Source of the DNA: PZPK01 sp965230795
Lineage (GTDB): Bacteria > Pseudomonadota > Gammaproteobacteria > Pseudomonadales > Oleiphilaceae
DNA length: 64,000 nt
Assembly (NCBI GenBank): GCA_965230795.1
Contig: OZ246020.1
Span: forward strand, 806,001 to 870,000
Direction of reading: 5' to 3'
Position 1 is the first letter of the stretch; each line of letters begins with the position of its first letter. The notes under the pieces were generated by a model. It was not told the origin of the DNA. It saw only the letters and a list, made by a program, of their open reading frames with translations, and did not search any database. A program made the position numbers and the translations under genes. Shown here one piece after another: positions 13,864 to 21,526 of this stretch.

Positions 13864-14424
13864 ATGAATTGCGACGCAAACGATAAAGCACAGCTGCGAT
13901 TTGAGTTGGCAAAGCAGTTGTTGGAGTTTGAGAACAGTGGTCGCAGCATCAAGAAGCTAAAGCCTCAGCCAAATCCTGTCAGGCGCCCGCTTGCCAAAGA
14001 CAAAAATGCGATCACGAATAAGTTTTCGCATAGGGGCAAGCCCAAGACCTTCAAGGAATACTATGAAGAACATGGGGCAGAGTGGTTGCTCGAGCAGTTT
14101 GCACTGTGGGCCAATCTTCCTGGGGAGTTGAGGGTTTGCTATCCAAAGCAATCAGCTTTCGTTGTATGCATGGGGCAGGGGACTATCAACATACCGCGAA
14201 TAGACCAAGACGTCCTCGACGTCCTGCAGCGGAGTATAAATGCCATTCCCCGGGACAGCGAACGAGAGGCGCTTGATCTCTATTACGTCAAACGAAGGGC
14301 CTATGATGTTATTGGCAGGTACCAGGCATGCTCAACCAGTACGGCGCGAAACCGTGTTACGAGTGCTGTGGACTTTGTGGATGGTCGGATCAGTATGTAT
14401 TTGGAGATACTGGAAGCAAGCTAG
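13864..14424 (+). CDS. Q-like late antiterminator/activator (tentative)
   Basis: 186 residues. The C-terminal 70 residues (DVLQRSINAIPRDSEREALDLYYV, STARNRVTSAVDFVDGRI) have the form of the sigma-like HTH found in small Q/antitermination proteins. The N-terminal part is basic and Pro-rich, with a YYEEHGAEWLLEQFALWANL helix. It is the last early gene before the opposite-strand cargo block and the terminator preceding the lysis genes, which is where Q belongs. Alternative: a phage protein of unknown function with a similar HTH. Confidence 0.5.
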   Translation: MNCDANDKAQLRFELAKQLLEFENSGRSIKKLKPQPNPVRRPLAKDKNAITNKFSHRGKPKTFKEYYEEHGAEWLLEQFALWANLPGELRVCYPKQSAFVVCMGQGTINIPRIDQDVLDVLQRSINAIPRDSEREALDLYYVKRRAYDVIGRYQACSTSTARNRVTSAVDFVDGRISMYLEILEAS

Positions 14425-14433
14425 TTCAGAAAA

Positions 14434-15744
14434 CTAGAGAGTTGATGCGCTTGGCCTAATTGAAGCGTCCAGAATTGCAGCTCTAATATTCATTCGTTTT
14501 TCTTTGGATACTTCGATTGCTTGTTCCGCAAGCCAGCTTTCCATGCGATCTTTTTCATAATCTTTTGGATCCTTAAAGTGCTTTCCATCTTTGAACCACA
14601 TAACGACAAACATGCCACTAGTTGATCTGATTGCTTTTAGATAAGCTGGTAGTTGATTGAAAATACCTTTTTTTAATTCTTTGTGGTGTGCGATTTTAAA
14701 TTCAATACCGACACTTAAAGGGGTTCCCTGTTTGGTTGTATATAGAAATCGGAAATCGAGCGACCCAATCCCCTCATCGCTTTCCCTAATTACCTGTATA
14801 CCCATTGGAGCCAGCGCTAAGTCTAGAATTACATGAAGCGTTGGTTGTATTTTCGTTTCTCCTTTGGGGGCTCGTGGCAAGGTGATTTTTTCTCCTTTAT
14901 GATTAGTCGTCTTCTCACCATCCCAGAAAGGTTCAATCCATCGACGAAATTCTATTTGGTGCTTCAATACGTCATCAATAGCCTGTTGTATGACTGAAAG
15001 TAGGTCACCTTCTTCTACTATCTCTTGCGACAAATGCTTTGCAACAAACGATTGAAGCAACTTCTTTGTACCGGTTTCATCGATTTTCGGAAGCAGATAA
15101 TCGTACACACCTTGTTTGTAAGCATCTTTCGAACACAATGCGTTGATTTTCAACAATAATGCTTTGTTAGAGCGGCTTTTGTAGTAGTGCTCCAAAAACA
15201 TTGTCACATCTTCATATTTTAGGGGGGGAATGTCTTGCCAATTTTGGGATTGTATTAGTCTGTTTAAAATAATCAGTGCAGTGATTTTTTCTTCGTTGTC
15301 AGGACCTCCGGTAATTTTAAGTTTTTCATAGTCGTGATCCATTTTCATTCCGTTCTCTGAAGTACTGTCTATCCAAGAAGCGATACGTTTAGCAATTACT
15401 ATCCTCAAATGTACAGCCGGGTATTTACCTCTATTGTCCGTGAAGGCCGAAAAGGGAATGAGTTCCAGTCCAGTGCCTGAAGCGCCGAAATTTAAATCAT
15501 GGGTAACTTCGTACACGGGATCGTTCTTTTCGTTCTCGAGCAACGTTATAACGACTAGTACTCTGGCGTCATCGTAAGTAAGGTTGTAGCGCCCGTTTGG
15601 AAAATTGTATTTGTTAGCAGGAAGAACAATATCCAATAAAGTAGCATACTCATCATCTGTACCTTCCAATATCGACTTTGCCGTCCCTTTAATAAACTGG
15701 AAGTCGGCCATGTTCATGTTTAGCTTAATTTCGGAAGTATCCAC
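14434..15744 (-). CDS. PD-(D/E)xK nuclease-like effector
   Basis: 436 residues, soluble. The N-terminal 300 residues are an unrecognised mixed domain (KYNFPNGRYNLTYDDARVLVV; DYEKLKITGGPDNEEKITA). The C-terminal part has the nuclease pattern: GSLDFRF (Asp330), VGIEFKIA (Glu348, Lys350) and a following NQLPAYLK helix with Gln364, as in Mrr- and restriction-type PD-(D/E)xK folds. It begins on the last base of the DUF4062-TPR gene, so the two are translationally coupled and probably act as sensor plus DNA-cutting effector. That pairing is inferred. Confidence 0.6.
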   Translation of the reverse strand: MDTSEIKLNMNMADFQFIKGTAKSILEGTDDEYATLLDIVLPANKYNFPNGRYNLTYDDARVLVVITLLENEKNDPVYEVTHDLNFGASGTGLELIPFSAFTDNRGKYPAVHLRIVIAKRIASWIDSTSENGMKMDHDYEKLKITGGPDNEEKITALIILNRLIQSQNWQDIPPLKYEDVTMFLEHYYKSRSNKALLLKINALCSKDAYKQGVYDYLLPKIDETGTKKLLQSFVAKHLSQEIVEEGDLLSVIQQAIDDVLKHQIEFRRWIEPFWDGEKTTNHKGEKITLPRAPKGETKIQPTLHVILDLALAPMGIQVIRESDEGIGSLDFRFLYTTKQGTPLSVGIEFKIAHHKELKKGIFNQLPAYLKAIRSTSGMFVVMWFKDGKHFKDPKDYEKDRMESWLAEQAIEVSKEKRMNIRAAILDASIRPSASTL

Positions 15745-17897
15745 TAGATTTCCTTTTTATTTTTTTTGAACCTTTTTGTGTCCTCAAGGAGTCTCAAGGC
15801 CAATTTTTTTCTGGGGTCTTGCATCTCGGAAAAAAGTTGTAGAGCTTCTCGCAAAAATGGCTCCGCTTGTGCAAAAGCTCTCTTTTCAAACGATAAGACG
15901 CCTAGGCTTAAGACACTTTGCGCTTTCAGCTCTTTGAATCCTGACTTTTCAGCAATATCTAAACATTTCTTGTACATTGCTTCAGCTAGATCATCCCTAT
16001 CTTGTACTTTGTACAAATTACCTAAGTTACCGTAATTGTCAGCCAAACCTCGTTTATGGTTGAGATGGTGGTTTATCGATAGTGATTCTTTAAAATAGTC
16101 TTCCGCCTGTTTAGTTTCACCTTTATCTAAATAGAGGGCGCCGAGATTTGTATAGTCTCGTGCCATATTAAGCTTGAGATTAAGTTTTAAGTTGATATCA
16201 AGTGATTTTTGAAAGAATTCTTCGGCTTTAGCGTTGTTTCCAGCTTTGCTGTAAAGAATTCCAAGATTTCCGAACTGTTGGGCTGTTGACTGCTGGTCGC
16301 CCAATAGTTCAAATATAGCCACTGAACTGGAGAGCAATTGCTCTGCTCTAGGAAAATCACCTTTGCTTTCGTAGAGCATGCCCAAATTGCTGAATGTTGT
16401 AGCTACGCCACTTTTGTGACCGATCGATTCATTGATGCGCAAGGCTTCTTGAAATTCCGCCTCAGCTTCATCTAATTTTCCTTTAGAAAAATGGATTAAT
16501 CCCAAGTTCGATTTATCACGAGCAACAGCGATTTTTTTTCCTATTGATTCGTTAGTAGCTAGAGACTTCTGGTACATTTCTTCAGATCGCTCAGTCTCAC
16601 CCCTGACCTTGTATAGTGCTCCCAAGCTACTGTAGTTGTTTGCCAATCCTTCTAGGTGATTGAGTTCTTTGTTAATGGCTAGCGATTGTTCGAACATTTC
16701 TTTGGCTTGTTTGAAGTCTCCTAGTTTTTCGGACAAGATCCCTAGATTGCCATATTGATTAGCGACGCCTTCTTTTTGATCTATGGATTCAAAAATGTGC
16801 AAAGATTCGCGAAATATTTCTTCTGCTTTTGAAAGCTCTCCCTTTCTCATCAGGACATTTCCTATATTGCCTTTAGCTGTCGCTACTCCTTCTTGAAAGT
16901 TTAGGGAAACGTTGGATTCTAGGCATTTCTGATACATCTCTAGAGCTTCATCCACTTGTCCTCTTATCAGATAAAGATTGCCTAGGTTTCCATATGCGGT
17001 TGCAGTCGCAACAGATGCATTGTCATGGCCACTTAAGCTGAGCCACTTTTTGAGTACAGAAAAAGCCGTGTCTAGATCTCCGGTGCGTTGATAAAATTCC
17101 TGACCAAGAGCAAGCACGCGAAGATCTTCAGACTCAACAACAAGTCGAGAAAATTTTTGACGAGCAGTCTCAACTTTGCCGACTTTGGATAGTTCTGCAG
17201 CATCTTCTGCTGCTTGCAACTGCAGCTCATGTAACTTGATAAGAGCTTGTTGTTCGGAATCTTGGGCAAGTGCTGCTTCACGACTTTTTTGTGCGGCGAT
17301 TGTCTTCGCTTCCTCAACCTCTTTCAGAATTTCTAACGGAAGAATTACACCTTGATTTTCAGATTCAAGTGGAGGTAGTTCTCCTTTGGCGAATGCTCGG
17401 AGATGCATTTCAATTTCGCTTACGAACGATGTTTTACTGTCAAAATATCGGTAAAAAACTTGTTTCGAAGATTCAAGTTGTGCACGAAATTTCATAACTG
17501 ATTGAAGTTGGGGGCCTGGATCCGCCTCGGACTCAGGGTCAACTCGCTTAAATAGCACGAATATTTCTGGCTTTTTGTTTTTTTCCCAAAGCTGAAGTGC
17601 TCTATGGAACTCTCCTTCCGTGTAGGATGTATATGGCTTCGCATCCGGAGCCTCTTGACCCCATCTCCTGTTCAATACCAAAAAAAAGACATCGCAACGA
17701 TCGATTTCTCTATCAATAATGTACTGTGGGCGACGACCAGTTGAGGCCAACATGTCCTCCCAACCTAATGCTTCAAACTCCACATCAGCACCATCACCAA
17801 ATCCCTCGTTCAAAAGATTAATGGTATCCCTGAACTGTCTTCGCTCCACAGATAGGTCTCCAGGAGAAGCTATAAATACGGATATCTTTCTTTTCAT
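15744..17897 (-). CDS. DUF4062 + ten-TPR protein (candidate defence sensor)
   Basis: 717 residues. Residues 1-170 match DUF4062, a TIR/SLOG-like Rossmann domain: KISVFIASPGDLSVERRQF, YIIDREIDRCDVFFLVLNRRWG, TEGEFHRALQLW. A charged coiled-coil linker (about 185-260) leads into ten consecutive TPR units of 40 residues each (NLGNLYLIRGQVDEALEMYQKCL and nine more). The uniform 40-residue period is that of the TPR_12 type. DUF4062 heads many STAND/NLR-like proteins; here the NTPase is missing and TPRs follow directly. The gene overlaps the nuclease gene by one base and follows two envelope genes 91 bases away. Confidence 0.8.
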   Translation of the reverse strand: MKRKISVFIASPGDLSVERRQFRDTINLLNEGFGDGADVEFEALGWEDMLASTGRRPQYIIDREIDRCDVFFLVLNRRWGQEAPDAKPYTSYTEGEFHRALQLWEKNKKPEIFVLFKRVDPESEADPGPQLQSVMKFRAQLESSKQVFYRYFDSKTSFVSEIEMHLRAFAKGELPPLESENQGVILPLEILKEVEEAKTIAAQKSREAALAQDSEQQALIKLHELQLQAAEDAAELSKVGKVETARQKFSRLVVESEDLRVLALGQEFYQRTGDLDTAFSVLKKWLSLSGHDNASVATATAYGNLGNLYLIRGQVDEALEMYQKCLESNVSLNFQEGVATAKGNIGNVLMRKGELSKAEEIFRESLHIFESIDQKEGVANQYGNLGILSEKLGDFKQAKEMFEQSLAINKELNHLEGLANNYSSLGALYKVRGETERSEEMYQKSLATNESIGKKIAVARDKSNLGLIHFSKGKLDEAEAEFQEALRINESIGHKSGVATTFSNLGMLYESKGDFPRAEQLLSSSVAIFELLGDQQSTAQQFGNLGILYSKAGNNAKAEEFFQKSLDINLKLNLKLNMARDYTNLGALYLDKGETKQAEDYFKESLSINHHLNHKRGLADNYGNLGNLYKVQDRDDLAEAMYKKCLDIAEKSGFKELKAQSVLSLGVLSFEKRAFAQAEPFLREALQLFSEMQDPRKKLALRLLEDTKRFKKNKKEI

Positions 17898-17988
17898 GTC
17901 TGCTTAAATTTTTTTATAAGAATTGCTCAATTTTTTGACGAGGTGATATGGTCTTCCAATGACTGATACAGGTGTTGTCCGGCTGTGG

Positions 17989-18531
17989 CTAATCTTGGTC
18001 GTTTGCTTGAGCATAGCTTGATTTTCCATCGTCACGTTTATCGCTAGGGTTTGTGACCACGTCTTTTCCTAGCAAATAACCCACAATAGTTCCCAGCAAG
18101 CCAATTACTGGAGCAATTTGTTTGTCGTCGTAGCCGGCAACAATCAGAAACGTCGCAACACAAACAATCGATATAGTTCCGAACAACCTCAGAACTGCTT
18201 CAGGTTTTGTTCCGTGCTTGATGGCATAGGTGGCTAGGATCATTACGAATAGGAAGAAAATCAGAATAACAGAACTGATTGTCATGGCTTCGGTCACTGA
18301 CCACCATGATTCAACTTTGTCTTTTGGTTGTTGTGTTGAGGCAAGTTGTCCCTGGTATTTGAAAACTAGCGATGATTCAAGATCATTAATTTTGTTGTTG
18401 AGTTCATCCAGACGGTCCTGTCCAGATGAAACTACATGAAGCCGAGGAGTAGCGGGACTTGCCAAATGTATATCTGGCGCTCTTGGTATTGCGTGAACTT
18501 GGTACGAGGAACTAATCTGATTTGTTGTCAT
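17989..18531 (-). CDS. Inner-membrane protein with N-terminal coiled coil
   Basis: 180 residues. The N-terminal ~70 residues are soluble with a short coiled coil (DRLDELNNKINDLESSL). Three hydrophobic helices follow at about 82-105 (ISSVILIFFLFVMILATYAI), 112-132 and 136-154 (IAPVIGLLGTIVGYLLG), then a charged tail. Its start lies inside the end of the periplasmic gene before it (20-base overlap), so the two are made together. It may be a sensor or exclusion component of the DUF4062 operon or an independent moron. No family recognised. Confidence 0.6.
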   Translation of the reverse strand: MTTNQISSSYQVHAIPRAPDIHLASPATPRLHVVSSGQDRLDELNNKINDLESSLVFKYQGQLASTQQPKDKVESWWSVTEAMTISSVILIFFLFVMILATYAIKHGTKPEAVLRLFGTISIVCVATFLIVAGYDDKQIAPVIGLLGTIVGYLLGKDVVTNPSDKRDDGKSSYAQANDQD

Positions 18532-18838
18532 TGCTAGATTCCTTTCTTTTGTTTTTTTCTTGATCCAACATCGACTCGAGCACGTTTATCTTTTCTTTCA
18601 TCGCTTTGATTAAGGCGTGTTGCTCTCGAACCAAGTCATTCAGTTGGCGAACCTGGTCTTTTAACTCGGACTTGGAAAAATCGTCCAGGGGGTCGTTTTG
18701 ATCCGAAGACGCAAGGCTTGGAACTTCGCTAACTGCATCTAAGCTGGTTTCGGAGGAGCCGAAAAGATCCAAGCTAAGTGCGCATACAGGCCAAGCTGAA
18801 AATGAGAGAATGATTACAAAGAGGGGTGCCTTGAGCAT
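18512..18838 (-). CDS. Secreted coiled-coil protein
   Basis: 108 residues from ATG (a GTG one codon upstream is possible). A signal peptide at 1-21 (LKAPLFVIILSFSAWPVCA) is followed by an acidic linker and a coiled coil at about 57-95 (LKDQVRQLNDLVREQHALIKAMKEKI). Probably periplasmic. It overlaps the membrane-protein gene and heads the minus-strand four-gene cargo block. Unrecognised. Confidence 0.6.
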   Translation of the reverse strand: MLKAPLFVIILSFSAWPVCALSLDLFGSSETSLDAVSEVPSLASSDQNDPLDDFSKSELKDQVRQLNDLVREQHALIKAMKEKINVLESMLDQEKNKRKESSNDNKSD

Positions 18839-19050
18839 CACGCTATCCCTGTCGTTTTTTGTTCTATACCCATACAGCAGCCAAATACTAATATTCTGGC
18901 CTCGCTAAATCCATTGACTCGCACATATTAATGTGAAAACATAATTTTCATGCAAGATGCGGTTTTTGCGCATCGACTAATTTTATATACGGAAAACCTC
19001 GCCTCCTTCGGGACGCGGGGTTTTTTTGTGCCTGAAATCCGGAGGCCACT
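18839..19050 (+). promoter_or_regulatory. Late leader region upstream of lysis genes
   Basis: 212 bases without a gene, divergent between the cargo block and the lysis operon. It ends in a factor-independent terminator (18,995-19,027) about 24 bases before the endolysin start. A TTGACT word lies at 18,915-18,920 but no well-spaced -10 is clear. A promoter-then-terminator leader before the lysis genes is the layout of Q-controlled late operons. Confidence 0.45.
18995..19027 (+). terminator. Leader terminator ahead of late operon
   Basis: Stem AACCTCGC / GCGGGGTT (one G-T pair) with a TTCG-type loop region and seven T. It stands before, not after, genes on its strand, so it probably acts as the tR'-like attenuator that a Q-type protein overrides. 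Confidence 0.7.
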
Positions 19051-19416
19051 ATGCAGCATTTCCTGCCCCATGAATTCCAGTGCTTGTGTGACTATGACTG
19101 TGGTATGGGCTTCCAGGATATGAAAGAAGAGCTCGTAGAAGCTGCTGACCTCGGGCGTTCTATCTCTGGTGTACCTTGGCGTATTCGTTCTGCTATCCGT
19201 TGCACTCGGCATAATCGCGATGTGGGAGGCAAGGAGCTTAGCGCTCACACCAAAGGTTGGGCGTTGGATGTCGAGGCACTAACAGCACACACCAAATTTC
19301 GTATTGTCTACGGGATGATAAAGGCTGGATTTCACCGTATAGGCGTGTACGAAACATTTGTCCATGGTGATATGGATCCGGAGCTTCCCAAGGAAGTGAT
19401 CTGGAAAGGGGAGTAG
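19051..19416 (+). CDS. Endolysin, M15-family peptidase
   Basis: 121 residues. The zinc-peptidase pattern of the M15/VanY family is present: SAIRCTRHNRDVGG, SAHTKGWALDVEA (His and Asp ligands) and VHGDMDPE (His ligand). It should cleave the peptide stem of murein to release virions. No signal sequence, so it depends on the holin two bases downstream. It comes first in the lysis cassette. Confidence 0.8.
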   Translation: MQHFLPHEFQCLCDYDCGMGFQDMKEELVEAADLGRSISGVPWRIRSAIRCTRHNRDVGGKELSAHTKGWALDVEALTAHTKFRIVYGMIKAGFHRIGVYETFVHGDMDPELPKEVIWKGE

Positions 19417-19418
19417 TA

Positions 19419-19823
19419 GTGGAGATATGGGGTTTTCTTAGCAACCTGATAAAACCTGCTGTGGAGCTCGTTGATGAGCTCCACACGAGCGAAGAAGAAC
19501 GGCTCAAAATCAAAGAGGTGTTGTTCAAGGCGCAAACCAACATGGCGCTCAAAGCCATGGATTACGAAGCCAAGCTCATGGAAGCCAAGACCAGCGTCAT
19601 CAAGGCCGAGGCTCAGGGCCAGAGCTGGATACAACGCTCCTGGCGTCCCATCACAATGCTGACGTTTTTGGTGTTGGTAGTGTGTGACTCGTTTGGGCTG
19701 CTCGCTTTCCGGCTATCTGGTGAGGCCTGGACACTCCTGCAAATAGGTCTTGGTGGCTATGTCGTTGGACGCAGTGCAGAAAAACTCGCCCCTCAACTGT
19801 CGCAAGTGATGCGTAGGGACTGA
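19419..19823 (+). CDS. Holin, 3TM GTA-type
   Basis: 134 residues from GTG. An amphipathic N-terminal half (VDELHTSEEERLKIKEVLFKAQTN) leads to SWRPITMLTFLVLVVCDSFGLL and WTLLQIGLGGYVVGRSAEKL, matching the 3TM holin family used by gene transfer agents and related phages. The S/RWRP(I/M)TML box is the family hallmark. It permeabilises the inner membrane for the endolysin. Confidence 0.8.
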   Translation: MEIWGFLSNLIKPAVELVDELHTSEEERLKIKEVLFKAQTNMALKAMDYEAKLMEAKTSVIKAEAQGQSWIQRSWRPITMLTFLVLVVCDSFGLLAFRLSGEAWTLLQIGLGGYVVGRSAEKLAPQLSQVMRRD

Positions 19824-19827
19824 TCTG

Positions 19828-20064
19828 GTGGAAATTGGAATAGAAATTCTGTTGTTAATCATAGGGGGACTCTTGTCCCTCTTTGTACTTCTGGGACGCC
19901 TGTTTTGGAACCGCATTTTTTCGGCTCACGACAAGCTAGAGGAGCGTGTTCTGAAATTGGAGAGTAGCGCTGTCACGCACGACGACCTCCAGCGATTGGA
20001 AAACAAACTGGATCAGATGATTAATCGCCTCGATCGCGTATTTGAAAGGCTATCCCAACGGTGA
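19828..20064 (+). CDS. Small lysis-associated membrane protein
   Basis: 78 residues from GTG, four bases after the holin stop. One N-terminal helix (IEILLLIIGGLLSLFVLLG), then a coiled coil (DKLEERVLKLESSAVTHDDLQRLENKL). The shape suits an i-spanin or a holin regulator. No clear lipoprotein partner overlaps it. Confidence 0.6.
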   Translation: MEIGIEILLLIIGGLLSLFVLLGRLFWNRIFSAHDKLEERVLKLESSAVTHDDLQRLENKLDQMINRLDRVFERLSQR

Positions 20065-20116
20065 CAAATCTAGCCTTCGTTAATGAGCTCTAGGACAGAA
20101 TACCGGAGAAAGTTTC

Positions 20117-21526
20117 ATGATTTACAGAATCACACTGATTGCCCTCTCCCTGCTATTTTTCGGCAGCCTCGCTATGGCCGGATTACCCGGATCAAGTATC
20201 ACATTAACTCAGAGCGATTTCGATACAGTCTGCAACAACGGCGTGATCGAGCGAAAGTTCAAGGGCGTGTGTCCTTCTTCATGGACTGCTGGCGCACTGT
20301 CAGTACAAGGCGGTGGTGGCAGTGTTTCAGGACTGCTTACTTTGTCAGACATAAACTACGTGGGTGCATTTCGACCAGACGGCAACACGTTTGGCGCATC
20401 AGGCGTACAGTACACAGACAAGCACATTCTAGCGATCAACCCGCAAAACGGAAATCTGTTAATAACCGGTGCAACGACAGAAAACACGCGAGACATTGGC
20501 GAGTTCGAAATCCCAGCTCTATCAACAAGTACGTCTGTTTCTGATCTTCCTATCGCAGCTAATACGCAGCCTTTCGTTGATGTGTTTGATCAGATTCCTT
20601 CTCGTAACGCCGACAGCGATGAAACTAATGGAGTTGGCATCTACGGCATGTATGCCATCGATAATGACGTAATCATGAATTACGCCGTTTACTATGATGC
20701 GTCTTCCCCGGTTGCTGATGAAAGTATCTTTATCAAGCGCAACGCCTCCGATTTAGATGCGTCTACGGGTGATACAGTTGGCGCGTTTAAGTTTGATTGT
20801 GGAACGTTGTGTAGTGGTTGGATTTCACCAATTCCTAGCGAATGGCAATCTGCTTTAGGTGGAGATCATATTGCTGGCTGGGCATCAGGCACGACGCGAG
20901 CAATCATTAGCCGCCTGTCGCTCGGCCCTTCTGCATACGCGTTTAATATCGCGGATCTAACATCGCCCCCTGCAGCTGGATCAACGATCAATACGGTGCC
21001 TCTGATGTCGTTCGCTTATCCAAATGCGATGGGCATCGCTGGCGATACGGTCAATGTTGATACATATCTTGATGGGCCAGGAACGCTGTGGAATAAGGCG
21101 TCAACGATTGACTATTGCGTGATTGTACCGGGTTCTGACACGTACCTATGCCTTGGACATGATGCTGGGTATTTATCAGGCCTTGGATACAAGCTTCGCA
21201 CCAATACGTCTCAAACAGATTTGGGTGACTATGACGCAAACAGCGTGACGGACTATCGAAATATCTATGCGTTGATTGACGTTAACGATTTTGTAGATGC
21301 TCGCAATGGTGTGATTAATGTTCACGATATTATTCCGTATGAGTGGGGGGCGTTTACAGCTCAATTTGGTGGTACACCAGAGACGGGAATTAATCGGATT
21401 TCAGGGTGTGCATATGATCCAGTGACAGGGCGGCTCTATGTATCTGTTGTTGATGCTGACGACGTGCAGTCTGCTCCATCCTCCCAGCCGGTGATAGAAG
21501 TCTACACATTCGGAGGAGGCAGCTAA
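20117..21526 (+). CDS. Secreted propeller-like protein of unknown role
   Basis: 469 residues with a clear signal peptide (RITLIALSLLFFGSLAMA, cut near residue 22). The rest is rich in Asp, Gly, Ser and Thr with repeated short strands (LTLSDINYVGAFRPDG, HILAINPQNGNLLITG, GCAYDPVTGRLYVSV) suggestive of a beta-propeller. Four Cys could pair after export. A signal peptide on a gene between lysis and packaging is unusual. Its stop overlaps the start of the Ig-domain gene, so the two are coupled. Confidence 0.6.
   Translation: MIYRITLIALSLLFFGSLAMAGLPGSSITLTQSDFDTVCNNGVIERKFKGVCPSSWTAGALSVQGGGGSVSGLLTLSDINYVGAFRPDGNTFGASGVQYTDKHILAINPQNGNLLITGATTENTRDIGEFEIPALSTSTSVSDLPIAANTQPFVDVFDQIPSRNADSDETNGVGIYGMYAIDNDVIMNYAVYYDASSPVADESIFIKRNASDLDASTGDTVGAFKFDCGTLCSGWISPIPSEWQSALGGDHIAGWASGTTRAIISRLSLGPSAYAFNIADLTSPPAAGSTINTVPLMSFAYPNAMGIAGDTVNVDTYLDGPGTLWNKASTIDYCVIVPGSDTYLCLGHDAGYLSGLGYKLRTNTSQTDLGDYDANSVTDYRNIYALIDVNDFVDARNGVINVHDIIPYEWGAFTAQFGGTPETGINRISGCAYDPVTGRLYVSVVDADDVQSAPSSQPVIEVYTFGGGS

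Noticed and set aside
15744..17897. DNA-level tandem repeat
   Set aside because: The 120-base period comes from the 40-residue TPR units, which are diverged at DNA level; it is a protein repeat and not a mobile or unstable DNA repeat.
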